Numbered from the stretch's first letter, positions 50,940-60,100 are shown. The stretch: 64,000 nucleotides of DNA from Candidatus Eremiobacteraceae bacterium (GCA_035710745.1 DASTCX010000013.1:62001-126000); one strand, 5' to 3'. Translations and numbers: made by a program. Notes: a model not told the origin generated them from the sequence alone.

Positions 50940-51166
50940 AATCGACCTCCGGCATTTTGTCCCGTTGCGAGGCTGCCGCTACCACCGTCGCAACCGCCTG
51001 CCGATGCCCAAGATAGGTGGGATACCGGTCTCGGCGAAAACCCTCGTCAGGGTTGAAAATCGCGGCCGACGGCGCCGCCGGAAGAGTCTACGAGGCGACT
51101 AGGTGCGGGCACGATGCGGCCCGCATCTCGCGTCCGAGACCGAGTGCAAAGGGGGTGACCTCAACC
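50940..51166. promoter_or_regulatory. Divergent control region between yqeY and rpsU
   Basis: 227 bases without a gene. Contains the GGAGG site of yqeY, a small hairpin AACCCT/AGGGTT with loop CGTC in a less GC-rich patch (about 51048-51060), and the GGGGGTG ribosome binding site of rpsU nine bases before its ATG. No confident promoter boxes found. The hairpin lies in the 5' leader of rpsU if transcription begins upstream of it. Confidence 0.45.
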
Positions 51167-51337
51167 ATGGAAACGAGAGTCGGACCGAACGAATCGATCG
51201 AAAGCGCGCTCAAGCGCTTCAAGAAGATGTGCCAGAAGTCCGGAGTGCTCGCTGAGGCTCGCCGCCACGAGCACTACGAGAAGCCGAGCGTGCGCCGCAA
51301 GAAGAAATCGGCGGCGGCGCGCAAGCGGCGCTCCTAG
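51167..51337 (+). CDS. rpsU: 30S ribosomal protein S21
   Basis: 56 residues from ATG 51167. S21 sits at the 30S platform and aids initiation. [20 protein letters not shown] is the typical S21 N-terminal helix ([11 protein letters not shown]), then [18 protein letters not shown] and a strongly basic tail. The in-frame upstream extension to 51017 has no family match; the SD (GGGGGTGACC) is in front of ATG 51167. The gene is the only plus-strand housekeeping gene in this half of the window, divergent from yqeY, and followed by two stem-loops. Confidence 0.95.
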   Translation: METRVGPNESIESALKRFKKMCQKSGVLAEARRHEHYEKPSVRRKKKSAAARKRRS

Positions 51338-51355
51338 TCAAACTGGATGTAGTAG

Positions 51356-51372
51356 GCCGAGCGAAGCTCGGC
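51356..51372. repeat. Small palindrome related to the GGTCGA family, 3' of rpsU
   Basis: Arms GCCGAGC/GCTCGGC around GAA, preceded by GTAG. Shares length and the GAGC-GCTC arm style with the main palindrome family. May be part of the rpsU 3' end. Confidence 0.6.
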
Positions 51373-51376
51373 TCTC

Positions 51377-51414
51377 AAAGCCGATCGGCGGACGTCAGTC
51401 CGCCGATCGGCTTT
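51377..51414. terminator. Strong bidirectional hairpin between rpsU and the DUF488 gene
   Basis: 17-bp perfect stem (51377-51393 with 51398-51414) around loop GTCA. After the stem on the plus strand comes only TTTCC, on the minus strand AAAG turns into CTTTGAG. It overlaps the last codons and stop of the DUF488 gene, so it can end both transcripts. Confidence 0.75.
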
Positions 51415-51922
51415 CCACGTCGTAGATCAGTTCGTCTTCGTTTTTTCGCACGCCAGGCGTTGGCCGGTGCGCGACGACCTTCCCATCGGGCATGATATGC
51501 GCGACCGGCCGTTCTCGTAGCAAGACCACCGCATCCGCGATGAGCCGGCGATGACAGCGCCACCAGACGCTCTCTGAGCACATGACGGCTGTGTGCGCGC
51601 CGTCGTCCTCGCGCATGGCGTCGTCCAGCGCGAGTCGAAACTCTGCTGTGAGCATATAGTCTGCGTAAGCCCGAAATGCAGGATGCCGCAAAGCCACGTT
51701 CGGTGACGGGCCGGTGGACGTCCGGCGCCCGCCGAGGGCCTGCGCCCAGCGGTAGGCGATGCCGGTCGCTTCGAGCGATTTGGCGACGGTTGCGCGGTCG
51801 AATTGCGGATTGTGACGACTGCGTGGGAAGGCTCGGACGTCCACCAACACGCGCATCCCGTTGCGTTGGAGCAGTTCGATCAACGCATCGCTTGAATGCG
51901 TGCCGTGTCCTATGGTCATCAT
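51395..51922 (-). CDS. DUF488 family protein
   Basis: 175 residues. DUF488 signatures: MTIGHGTHSSDALIELLQRN at the start (the TIGHS-like motif), VLVDVRAFPRSRHNPQFD, and later AVMCSESVWWRCHRRLIAD with a conserved Cys-x-E-x-x-x-x-CHR block. The function is not established; it may be an N-glycosidase-like or nucleic-acid-related enzyme, a guess. It overlaps the preceding membrane gene by 4 bases at its start and ends inside the strong hairpin. The Cys and His residues suggest metal binding or thiol chemistry. Confidence 0.85.
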   Translation of the reverse strand: MMTIGHGTHSSDALIELLQRNGMRVLVDVRAFPRSRHNPQFDRATVAKSLEATGIAYRWAQALGGRRTSTGPSPNVALRHPAFRAYADYMLTAEFRLALDDAMREDDGAHTAVMCSESVWWRCHRRLIADAVVLLRERPVAHIMPDGKVVAHRPTPGVRKNEDELIYDVESRSAD

Positions 51923-52296
51923 CTGCGGGGGCGCATCGATGAGGCGACAGCCACCGCGGCGCCGAGGACGATGATCGCGATGATAAGCGCCTTTGACTCA
52001 AGGCCGTTGCGGTACGGCTCGCTCGCGAACAACTCCGATCCGTGGACGGCGATCGCACCGATACACCACACGAGCCCGCCTGCTGCCAAGAGCCAAAACC
52101 CCACGCTCATCCCGCGCCAGGCGAACACGATACCGCTGAGCTGCAGCGCATAGACGATGATGAGCGCGCCGGCCGCGACCGACGTCGGCACGCCGAATCG
52201 CGCGAACTCGCCGTAGCGGAAATCCTCGGCCGTGTGCGGGATCGTCGCTGCCACGAGCAGCAGCGTCAAAGCGATGGGTACCGTCGCTCGCTTCAT
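51919..52296 (-). CDS. Small four-helix membrane protein, unknown
   Basis: 125 residues with four transmembrane segments (IALTLLLVAATIPHTAE; SVAAGALIIVYALQLSG; VGFWLLAAGGLVWCIGA; ALIIAIIVLGAAVAVASS). Short periplasmic and cytoplasmic loops, a basic end (MRPRR). No family recognised; the topology resembles DoxX/YphA-like small membrane proteins. It follows the solute-binding protein gene by 10 bases and overlaps DUF488 by 4, hence in one operon. Confidence 0.65.
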   Translation of the reverse strand: MKRATVPIALTLLLVAATIPHTAEDFRYGEFARFGVPTSVAAGALIIVYALQLSGIVFAWRGMSVGFWLLAAGGLVWCIGAIAVHGSELFASEPYRNGLESKALIIAIIVLGAAVAVASSMRPRR

Positions 52297-52306
52297 GCGC
52301 CGGACG

Positions 52307-53944
52307 CTAGATCTCCCATTCCCACGTGTTCCAGAACGGCGTCGAGGCGTGCGCGGGCTTGAAGTTCTTGAAGTCGGTGTTGATGACGTGTTGATCGCGC
52401 TCGAACCACAAGACGAGGATCGGCACCCGGCTCGTCAGGATCTCCTGCACTTTCGCGTAGTCCGCTTTCCGCCGGTTCTGATCGTATTGCACGAGGGCAT
52501 CGTCTTCGGCAGCGTCGAGCGCATGATCGCAAAATGCGTAGATGTTCCAGCCGTTCGGCGGCGCAAGATCGCACTTGAAGAGGATCGATTCGTCCGGGTC
52601 GATGCCGTTGGCCCATTGCTCCACGGCGACGTCGAACTTCTCGTTCTGTTCGATGCCGCCGGACGCTTTCGATTCGTAGAGCACGTCCGACGGGTAGTTC
52701 TTGATCGCGACGTCGATGCCGAGCTGCTTCCACTGCGCTTGGACGAGGGTCTCGACGCCGGTCATGACCGCAGAACCGGTGAAGCCGACGAGCGTCAACT
52801 GCATCGGCACACCGGCCTTCGCACGCATCCCGTTCGGCCCGCGTCGCCAGCCCGCAGCGTCGAGCAGCGCATCCGCCTTGGCCGTGTCGTACGGATATTT
52901 CGTCACGTCCGGATCGTGCGCCCATAAGTATGGCGGCTGGTCGCTATCGGCGGGCATCATGACACCCTCCGTCACCTTCGCGATGAGCTCGTCCCGATTC
53001 GTGCCGTACGCGAGCGCTCGTCGGACGCGGACGTCCGAAAGCGCGGGCACGTCTGCATTGAAGCCAAGATCGGCGAAGCGCGTGAACGGCGACAGGACGA
53101 TTCGCGTGCCGGGGATGCCCTTGAGACTCGGCGCGAGCGACTGTGCGGCGCGATAATAGAAGTCGACGTCGTGCGACTTTATCGCCGCGAGCGCGGTGTT
53201 GTCGTTGCCGATGAAGCGGAAGTCGATCTCCTTGAGCTTCGGCGGGCCGCGCCAGTAATGCGGGTTGGCGACGAACTTGATGAGCGTGCCTTTCTCGTAG
53301 TCCGCGACGATGAACGGGCCGGTGCCGATCGGCTTATTCGCATAATCCGTGCGATTGAGGTCGTGGAGACCGCCGAGGAGATGCTTCGGGATGATGCCGT
53401 ACGTCGTGTTCGACATCGTGAAGAACGTCGCGACGAAAGGTGCGAAGCGCTTTTTCAAGTGGATGATGATGGTGTGATCGTCCGGGGCATCGATGCGCGA
53501 GATATCGTCGTAACCGAGGCGGCTCGGCACGGCGTTGTTGGGATTCATCACCTGCTGCCACGAGAAAATGACGTCCGCAGCGGTAAATGGGGCGCCGTCT
53601 TGCCACATGACGCCGCGGCGCAGGTGATACGTGATCGTCAGGCCGTCTTTGCTGATGCCGCCGTTGCTGAGCGTCGGCGCGGCAGTCGCCAGCTCGGGGA
53701 CGAACTCGTTGTCGTCGCTCCAATTGAGCAGATGCCCGTCCCAGAACATCGAAAGATCGGTGTCGACGACTTGCGTGCCGATGATCGGCATGAGCGTGTC
53801 CGGCTCTTGTCGCGCTGCGATGCGCAGCACACCGGGGATCGTCCACGCATTCGGGCCGGACGACGACGCCGTCTGCTCGGACACTTTCGAGCACCCGACG
53901 CAAAGCAATACGAGAAGCAAAGCGAGCCGCTTCATGCGGCTCAC
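52307..53944 (-). CDS. Oligopeptide-type ABC solute-binding lipoprotein
   Basis: 545 residues of the SBP family 5 (DppA/OppA type). The lipobox LLVLLCVGCSKVSEQ places it on the membrane surface. The two-lobed fold shows LRIAARQEPDTLMPIIGTQV, ADVIFSWQQVMNPNNAVP, YANKPIGTGPFIVADYEKG, DVRVRRALAYGTNRDELI and FDVAVEQWANGIDPDESILF. These proteins capture peptides, nickel or sugars; the ligand is not predictable. No permease or ATPase genes are in the window. A second protein of the family is at 58487-60100. Start ATG at 53944 or MKRLALLLVLL (codon 4). Confidence 0.92.
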   Translation of the reverse strand: MSRMKRLALLLVLLCVGCSKVSEQTASSSGPNAWTIPGVLRIAARQEPDTLMPIIGTQVVDTDLSMFWDGHLLNWSDDNEFVPELATAAPTLSNGGISKDGLTITYHLRRGVMWQDGAPFTAADVIFSWQQVMNPNNAVPSRLGYDDISRIDAPDDHTIIIHLKKRFAPFVATFFTMSNTTYGIIPKHLLGGLHDLNRTDYANKPIGTGPFIVADYEKGTLIKFVANPHYWRGPPKLKEIDFRFIGNDNTALAAIKSHDVDFYYRAAQSLAPSLKGIPGTRIVLSPFTRFADLGFNADVPALSDVRVRRALAYGTNRDELIAKVTEGVMMPADSDQPPYLWAHDPDVTKYPYDTAKADALLDAAGWRRGPNGMRAKAGVPMQLTLVGFTGSAVMTGVETLVQAQWKQLGIDVAIKNYPSDVLYESKASGGIEQNEKFDVAVEQWANGIDPDESILFKCDLAPPNGWNIYAFCDHALDAAEDDALVQYDQNRRKADYAKVQEILTSRVPILVLWFERDQHVINTDFKNFKPAHASTPFWNTWEWEI

Positions 53945-53976
53945 GTTGCGCCTCTCCGTCGTAGGGCCCTCTTCGA

Positions 53977-55794
53977 CTACTGCTGGAATCGCGGCCGAAG
54001 AGCTCCGCTAAGGCCGAAGACCGCCACCGAGTTTCCGGTCGGCACGAAGACCTCTCCGTTGATGATCGTCGGCGTTATGTCGGGGTTTCCCTGAGGGTTG
54101 AACCACGGGCCGGCCGCGACGTCGACCAACTGATCGCTCAAATCATTCGCATTGTACGCTTCGAGCCGGAGCGGCTGAGTCAGCGGGTCGTCGGGTCGCT
54201 TGATCGCCCAGACGATCCCCGTTCCGTCGCGACTCCCGTGCGATGACACGAACGGGATGGAGCCGCCCTCGCCCGTGTAGATATCCGACGACATGTCGAC
54301 GAGCTGGAGCGACGTCGGCGACGTGTTCAGGCGGAATGCCCGCATGTGGTCCTGGTGTCCGGCGTAGAACACGAACGGACCGTTCGCGTTGGCGTAGAAC
54401 GCAGGGCCGCCGTGGGTGCCGATGTACGGCGCGCCGATCGCGTGTGGGATCTCTTGGACGATGGCGTCAAGGCCGCCGGGGTGATAACCGCCTAGGCCAT
54501 CGCGGTTCATCAGATACATCGTGCGATTCTTGCCGATCAGTACGGCGAGATGCGCCACACCCGCGGACTGATCGGGCAAGAGCATGACGCCGCCGCTGCC
54601 GATCTCCTTGTCTTGAAGAATGGCGGCGTCGTGCGGACAGAAGAAATCCTGAACGGCGAGCAGCGGCGATAGCTTGACGACGCACTCCCCGAAATTGTTG
54701 CCGCCTTGATCGACATCGACCGGCCCATTGCCCACCGAGAAATAGACCGATCCGTTCTTGTCGCCGGAAAGGCCGAAACCAGCCATCCAGATGCCTGCGA
54801 TGTATGAATCGGACGGATCGCGGGTCGTCGTGAACGCGTTGAGCTGACGCATCGTCGCTTCGTTGTATGCGAGCACCCAGCCGTGCGAACCGGCGTGATT
54901 GTTATCGCAGTGAGTGCCGAATCCGATATACACCTTGCCGTTGCTCGAGAGCAGCCCGGGCCGCTGCAACGCCCAGTGCGGATCGAACGTGAGCGGCGTG
55001 CCGTCGCTCATCGTCACGCCCCCCTGGATGGTCGCCGGGCTGCCGGGAAGGTCCATGCCGGTCGACAGCGAGATCTTGCGCAGCTCTTGATACGCGAACG
55101 CTCCGCTCGGCGACGACTGCATGAGCTTGTCGACGAGGAAGATCGCGTCGAGCGAACGCTCGACGACGGGCGTTCCGGTGATCCCGACGGTCGGCCAGAC
55201 GTTGTGGCAGCTGACGAACGATGACGGCATCGCGGTGAGACCCGCCGACGGATTCGCGAAGTTCCTGAACCAGAGCAGCGCGCCCGATTCCGCATCGAAA
55301 GCGTACACCGAGTCGTTCTCGGTCGCGACGAGCAGCACGTCGTGTGCGACGCCGTTGATCATCTCGTTGCGTAAGAACAACGGCTCTGCGTAGACGTCGC
55401 CGTCGACCGGCAGGTTCATGAGCTGCGTGAACCGTGAGGATCCGACGTTCGCCTGCGTCAACGCATACTCGTACCGGTTCCATCCCGTGCGCAGATCGTC
55501 GACGTGATATGTCGATACGTCGGCGAATACTTTACCGGCCGCCGAGCGCCGGGTCACGAGCCGCGACCGCTCGACCGCCATCGTCACGGAGTCCGGTTCG
55601 ATCGTCGACTTGAGCGGAACGATCGTCTGGCCGCGGCTCGCGATGGCGCTTCCCACATCGCGTCCGTTCGCATAGATGTCGACGCGGGCACCGGGTCGAG
55701 CGTTCGAGACGACGGCGTACGTCGAGTTCTGGTCGAGCGGCGACAGGAGCAAGCCACCGGCCAGCGACGCGACGGCGAATAGGGCAGCTAACAT
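53977..55794 (-). CDS. Secreted PQQ-like beta-propeller protein
   Basis: 605 residues. Signal peptide (LAALFAVASLAGGLLL), then an Ig-like first domain (TYAVVSNARPGARVDIYANG), followed by a beta-propeller with blades such as DVLLVATENDSVYAFDAESG and ALLWFRNFANPS, HGWVLAYNEATMRQLNAFTT, NRTMYLMNRDGLGGYHPGGL, and GNSVAVFGLSGALRP. The Y-A-F-D-x-x-SG-x-x-W pattern is the PQQ-repeat motif also seen in dehydrogenases, but the active-site Asp and Ca ligands cannot be placed securely. Could be a binding scaffold. Several Cys (SFVSCHNVW, THCDNNHAG) occur. Function unknown. Confidence 0.75.
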   Translation of the reverse strand: MLAALFAVASLAGGLLLSPLDQNSTYAVVSNARPGARVDIYANGRDVGSAIASRGQTIVPLKSTIEPDSVTMAVERSRLVTRRSAAGKVFADVSTYHVDDLRTGWNRYEYALTQANVGSSRFTQLMNLPVDGDVYAEPLFLRNEMINGVAHDVLLVATENDSVYAFDAESGALLWFRNFANPSAGLTAMPSSFVSCHNVWPTVGITGTPVVERSLDAIFLVDKLMQSSPSGAFAYQELRKISLSTGMDLPGSPATIQGGVTMSDGTPLTFDPHWALQRPGLLSSNGKVYIGFGTHCDNNHAGSHGWVLAYNEATMRQLNAFTTTRDPSDSYIAGIWMAGFGLSGDKNGSVYFSVGNGPVDVDQGGNNFGECVVKLSPLLAVQDFFCPHDAAILQDKEIGSGGVMLLPDQSAGVAHLAVLIGKNRTMYLMNRDGLGGYHPGGLDAIVQEIPHAIGAPYIGTHGGPAFYANANGPFVFYAGHQDHMRAFRLNTSPTSLQLVDMSSDIYTGEGGSIPFVSSHGSRDGTGIVWAIKRPDDPLTQPLRLEAYNANDLSDQLVDVAAGPWFNPQGNPDITPTIINGEVFVPTGNSVAVFGLSGALRPRFQQ

Positions 55795-55909
55795 GGGTGA
55801 AGACCTCCGGGTTCACGCAGCGTTCACGGGAATTTTTGCGCTGGGCCGCTGCTCGAACCCCTGGTCCAAGGTCCTCTTTTGCCAGCCTTGGAGGCCAACG
55901 GTCTTGAGG

Positions 55910-56665
55910 CTAGTGGTGGATGATGAAATATGAAGTAAGAACGATGCCGACGATGACGACGGCGAGCCGGACGCGTTGCGGATCGATCTTACGCGCTATC
56001 TTCGCGCTCGCGTAGCCGCTGAGGATCGAGGCGACGATCATCGGCACCGCATACTGCCAGACGACGAGGTGCGCGACGATGAACGTGACGACTGCTGCGC
56101 TGTTGATGACGGCGCCGAGGACCGCCTTGAGCCCGTTCATCGAGTGGATATCGCCGACATCCATGAGTGAGAAAGTCGCGAGCATCATGATGCCGATGCC
56201 GCCGCCGAAATAGCCGCCGTACACGGCGACCGCGAACTGGATGAGCCCGACCAGCGTCAGCGCACCGGCGGCGCGATCCGAGCGGGAGCGGATGACTACT
56301 CCGATGCGATCGCTGACCGCGAAGAGCAGCGTCGCAGACCCGAGCAGGTAAGGGATGAGGCGTCTGAACTGCTGCTCGGGCGTCGCGAGAAGCAGGAGCG
56401 CGCCCACGAGCCCGCCGGCTATGCTCACGCACGCGAGCACGATAACGGTGCGACGGTCGGCTGCGAAGTCGCGACGATAACCCCATGCCGACGCGAGAGC
56501 GCCGGGCCAAAGGGCGATGGTGCTCGTCGCGTTCGCCTCGATAGGAGCGACGCCCGCGGCGAGAAGCATAGGAAAGGTTATGAAGCTTCCGCCGCCCGCG
56601 ACCGCGTTGAGCGCTTGGCCCACGACGGCGGCCAAGAAGAGCAGGACGACGTCGGCATGCGGCAC
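55910..56665 (-). CDS. TSUP (TauE/SafE) family membrane transporter
   Basis: 251 residues, eight predicted helices with the family repeats: FLAAVVGQALNAVAGGGSFI and LLAAGVAPIEANATSTIALW near the N terminus, and AVAVYGGYFGGGIGIMMLAT in the middle (the second GGG-GGG repeat). TSUP proteins export sulfite, taurine-derived sulfonates or organic acids; the substrate here is unknown. Alone between the propeller gene and the S53 gene. No sulfur-oxidising genes are near. Confidence 0.88.
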   Translation of the reverse strand: MPHADVVLLFLAAVVGQALNAVAGGGSFITFPMLLAAGVAPIEANATSTIALWPGALASAWGYRRDFAADRRTVIVLACVSIAGGLVGALLLLATPEQQFRRLIPYLLGSATLLFAVSDRIGVVIRSRSDRAAGALTLVGLIQFAVAVYGGYFGGGIGIMMLATFSLMDVGDIHSMNGLKAVLGAVINSAAVVTFIVAHLVVWQYAVPMIVASILSGYASAKIARKIDPQRVRLAVVIVGIVLTSYFIIHH

Positions 56666-56719
56666 GGGCGTCGCGTTTCAGCGCGACGCCCGTTTGATAC
56701 TGCTAGTCCGGCTCGCGCG

Positions 56720-58066
56720 TCAAAACGCGCCCGTACCGACCGGTGATCCTAGGCCGGTCGGACCGTCGTAGCCCGCTTGCGCCGTGCACAAGAACGTGCC
56801 GCCGCACGAACCGTTGTTACCGGTCGTCACGTCCGTGAGGGAAGCTGTATTCGCATACGCATTCGACGCGAACGTCAACGTCGCTGCGTTGCCCGCGATG
56901 GCGTAAACGCCCGCGATTATCGGCGCGGAGGCGCTCGTACCGCCGGCGATGCACCAACCGGACGGCTTGCACGTATTGCTGAACGTGTCGTAGATCGCGA
57001 CCGGAGTGTTGGGATCCGCCACAGCCGAAACGTCGTTACCCATGCGCTTCGAGCAGACGGTCGTGTACGCGGACCCGAGGTTCGTTTGCCACGACGGCTG
57101 CGCTATGAACTGGCTGCATCCGCTCCCGGCGCCGGACCAGGCCGATTCTTGCCAGCCGCTCGGATGCGTCAGGTGCGTGCCGCCGACGGCCGTCACGTGC
57201 GCGGACGCGGCCGGAAAGCTCACCCCGGCGGCGTATCCGTTGTCGCCCGATGACGCCGTTATCATGATACCGGGATGGGTGAAATGCGAATCGTCGGTCG
57301 TCTCTTGCGAGTACTCCGATGTCCCCCAGCTGTTCGAGATCACCGTCGCCGCACAGGTCGTCGCCGCGACGTCCTCGGCGGCGTAGAAGTTCGTCGAGTT
57401 CGGACTGGTCGTCTCCATGACGGTGATCTTGCAGTTCGGGCAGATCGCCGAAGCCATGTCGAGGTCCAAAGACTCTTCGGCCTCCCAGCCTCCGGTCGGG
57501 TCCGTGCCCGGCAGCGGCGCGGTCTTGCCGTTCTGGTTCACCTTGAGGAAGCAACCGTTCGCGGTCGTGCAGGTGGACAGTCCGAAGGTCGCCCGGTACG
57601 TGCCAAGGTCGCCTTCGGCGTTCGGATCATCGTAGGCGTCAACTATAACCAGCGTCTGACCGATGCCACCGGTGGTCGACGCGGCCGTCAAGCCGTAAGC
57701 GCTTTGCAGGTCTGACGGACCGTAGCCGCTCGGCAAGATGTCATGCTTGACGTCGGTCCGCAGCCACGCGAAGCAACGCATCATCCCGGGTCCGGCAGTC
57801 GGGCACAAACGGATCGCCGTGCCGGGGCCGACGCTTTTCGGTGTCACGGCGTGGCTGAAATCTTCGGCCACTTCCGTACCGAACGGCCGCACGCCGTTCT
57901 GGACCTTCGCCTGACACGTGACGGCCGTCGGGCTGGGATGCGGCTGCACGATCGCGGGCGCAGCACTGCCCCCTCCGCCTCCGCACGCGGTCGCCCCGAG
58001 CGCCGTGAGAGCGCAGATGATAAGACCGATCCCCGATTTCGAAATACGCATGCTACTCCCGCTCAT
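56720..58066 (-). CDS. S53 (sedolisin) serine-carboxyl peptidase, lipoprotein
   Basis: 448 residues. Lipobox in LTALGATACGGGGG, so lipid-anchored outside. The ATG at codon 6 (MRISKSGIG) is a likely start. Sedolisin active site: Glu and Asp in GWEAEESLDLDMASAICP, the oxyanion Asp in TASSGDNGYAAGV, and the nucleophile Ser in IAGGTSASAPIIAGVYA. The C-terminal calcium-binding Asp is in LTDVTTGNNG, then GYDGPTGLGSPVG. S53 enzymes work at acid pH. The propeptide (residues about 45-130) is short. Preceded by a divergence from nothing; monocistronic. Confidence 0.85.
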   Translation of the reverse strand: MSGSSMRISKSGIGLIICALTALGATACGGGGGSAAPAIVQPHPSPTAVTCQAKVQNGVRPFGTEVAEDFSHAVTPKSVGPGTAIRLCPTAGPGMMRCFAWLRTDVKHDILPSGYGPSDLQSAYGLTAASTTGGIGQTLVIVDAYDDPNAEGDLGTYRATFGLSTCTTANGCFLKVNQNGKTAPLPGTDPTGGWEAEESLDLDMASAICPNCKITVMETTSPNSTNFYAAEDVAATTCAATVISNSWGTSEYSQETTDDSHFTHPGIMITASSGDNGYAAGVSFPAASAHVTAVGGTHLTHPSGWQESAWSGAGSGCSQFIAQPSWQTNLGSAYTTVCSKRMGNDVSAVADPNTPVAIYDTFSNTCKPSGWCIAGGTSASAPIIAGVYAIAGNAATLTFASNAYANTASLTDVTTGNNGSCGGTFLCTAQAGYDGPTGLGSPVGTGAF

Positions 58067-58155
58067 GTAGATACTACGTACTACACATATCGGCAGTTGC
58101 GGGTGTGCGGCAGCCGATGCTCGGCCGGCTTGCTACGTCGGGAGTGTGTCGCCCG

Positions 58156-58500
58156 TCACCCTGGCGGCCAACCGAAGTGGCGACCCGACAGCACGTGCAA
58201 GTGGAGGTGGTAGACGGTTTGACCTGCCTCCGCCCCGTTGTTCACGACGACTCTGAAGTCTCGATCCTTGACGACCTTTGCGGCGACGGACATCAGCCGT
58301 CCGAGAAGCTTCTCTTCTTCCGCTGCCGCCCGAAGCCGCGGATGGTGCTCGCGGGGCACGACGAGGATGTGCGTCGGCGCCATCGGCTTCACGTCGGCGA
58401 ACGCGACGCACACGTCATCTTCGTAGAGGAACTTGGTCCCGAACTTGCCCGCGATGATGTCGCAGAAGATGCACGGCTCGGCCACGTCAGCGTCCACCAC
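58156..58500 (-). CDS. HIT-family nucleotide hydrolase
   Basis: 114 residues from GTG 58500, inside the end of the second solute-binding protein gene (overlap 14 bases). Histidine triad HLHLH (H98-L-H100-L-H102, YHLHLHVLSGRHFGWPPG) with the N-terminal CIFCDIIAGKFGTKFLYEDD and THILVVPREHHPRL segments of HINT-type proteins. HINT enzymes hydrolyse purine phosphoramidates such as AMP-lysine. Cys10 and Cys13 (CIFC) are a zinc-ligand pair. Length is standard (about 110). Confidence 0.9.
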   Translation of the reverse strand: MVDADVAEPCIFCDIIAGKFGTKFLYEDDVCVAFADVKPMAPTHILVVPREHHPRLRAAAEEEKLLGRLMSVAAKVVKDRDFRVVVNNGAEAGQTVYHLHLHVLSGRHFGWPPG

Positions 58501-60100
58501 CGACCGAGACCGCGTTGAAGTCCTGAAAGTCGTCCGGTCGCGGCGTGAAGCCTTCGATCGACTTCTTGAAGACCGTCGGCGGCGCCGTGTGCACGATCGC
58601 GACGAGCGGCGCCTGGTCGCGCAATATCCCGAGCGCCTTCTTATATATCTCGGCTCGGCGAGCCTGATCGATCGTCGTCTGCGCTCTCAGCATGAGATCG
58701 TGGAACTGCGCATTCTTCCAAAAGCAGACGTTTTGGGCGCCCGGCGGCACCGCCGTGTTCTCGTCGAGCAGCGTGTCGAGGAAGTTGTCGGGATCGCCGT
58801 TGTCGCCGGTCCAACCGTAGAGCGCGAGGTTGTGCTCGCCGTCTTGGACTTTGTACAGATAGTTGCTCCACTCGAATCCCTCGAGTTTCGCATCGATGCC
58901 GATCGCCTTGAGATCCGCTTGGATGGCCTCGGCGACTCGTTCGGGCTCGGGCAGATACGGCCGAGGCGTTGTCATGAACCAAAGCGTCGTCGAAAAACCG
59001 TTCGGGTACCCGGCCTGCGCGAGCAGGCGGCGCGCGCCGGCGGGATCGTACGGATACGACGTCTTGACGCCGCTCGGCCATACGACCGGCGGTAGGAACT
59101 CCGTCGCAGCGAACGCGCCCGGATCGTAGAAATGCTGGACGATCGCGGTGGCGTCGATCGACTCGCTGATCGCCCGTCTCACGAGCACGTCGTCGAACGG
59201 CTGCTTGAGCTCGTTCATCGCGAGGAACATCGTGTTGTTCGCCGGCTCGCGATAGACGCGCAAATCCGGATCCTTTTCGATCTGCGGCAGGCTTTCGGGC
59301 GTCGGATATTCCCAGCCGTCGATCTCGCCCTTTTGCAGCGAGAGCAAGCTCGAATCCGCCGTCGGGATGTCTTTGAGCACGACGGTCGCGACCTTCGGCT
59401 TGCCGCCCCAGTAATCGCCGTATGCGCGCAGGGTTATGTGATCGTCGTGCACCCACTCGGCGACTTCGAACGGCCCCGTCCCGACCGGATGCTGCGAGTA
59501 GTCCTCGCCCTCGTTCTGGATCGCTCGCGGCGACGAGATAGAGAACGACGGCATCGCGAGGTTGGCGAGCAGCGGCGCGGACGGCTTCGTCAGATCGATC
59601 TCGACGACGCTCGGTGAGACCGCTTTGACGTCGCGGATGATGCCGGGGAAACCGCCGAACTGGCTCTCGTAGTACGTGAAGTCGCCGCCTTTGTGGTAGG
59701 GGTCGCTCTTGAGACGCCAGCGATCGAAGTTGAACTTGACCGCGGCCGCGTCTAACGGCGAGCCATCTTGGAATTTGACGCCCTGTCGTAAATGGAAGGT
59801 CCACACGGTGCCGCTGCCGTCATGCGTCCACGATACCGCGAGCGCCGGCTCGACCGCGAACGATCCGGGCTTGTAGCGGGTGAGACCTTCGAGCACGTTG
59901 TGCACGACGCTGAGCGACATCCCGTCGGGAGCGAAAGCTGGATCGAGGTTGACGGCGTCCTTATTCCTTCCATATACGAGGGTGTCGGAGCCGGCGCCGT
60001 TGCCGCCGCCCGAACAAGACGAGCTCAGCAATGCGCAAAGCACGGCGATGACGAGCGCGCGCGACCGCATCCGAGAACCTGACCTTTCGGCGGTCGTCAT
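58487..60100 (-). CDS. Second oligopeptide-type ABC solute-binding lipoprotein
   Basis: 537 residues from ATG 60100 (MTTAERSGSRMRSRALV), overlapping the stop of the preceding gene as ATGA; MRSRALVIAVLC may be the true signal-peptide start. Lipobox LLSSSCSGGGNG. Family 5 features: DAVNLDPAFAPDGMSLSVVH, SGTVWTFHLRQGVKFQDGSP, SQHPVGTGPFEVAEWVHDD, DVLVRRAISESIDATAIVQH, and LALYGWTGDNGDPDNFLDTL. Similar to DppA-type proteins. Like the first one it lacks adjacent ABC permeases. Downstream HIT gene overlaps its end. Confidence 0.92.
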   Translation of the reverse strand: MTTAERSGSRMRSRALVIAVLCALLSSSCSGGGNGAGSDTLVYGRNKDAVNLDPAFAPDGMSLSVVHNVLEGLTRYKPGSFAVEPALAVSWTHDGSGTVWTFHLRQGVKFQDGSPLDAAAVKFNFDRWRLKSDPYHKGGDFTYYESQFGGFPGIIRDVKAVSPSVVEIDLTKPSAPLLANLAMPSFSISSPRAIQNEGEDYSQHPVGTGPFEVAEWVHDDHITLRAYGDYWGGKPKVATVVLKDIPTADSSLLSLQKGEIDGWEYPTPESLPQIEKDPDLRVYREPANNTMFLAMNELKQPFDDVLVRRAISESIDATAIVQHFYDPGAFAATEFLPPVVWPSGVKTSYPYDPAGARRLLAQAGYPNGFSTTLWFMTTPRPYLPEPERVAEAIQADLKAIGIDAKLEGFEWSNYLYKVQDGEHNLALYGWTGDNGDPDNFLDTLLDENTAVPPGAQNVCFWKNAQFHDLMLRAQTTIDQARRAEIYKKALGILRDQAPLVAIVHTAPPTVFKKSIEGFTPRPDDFQDFNAVSVGGGR

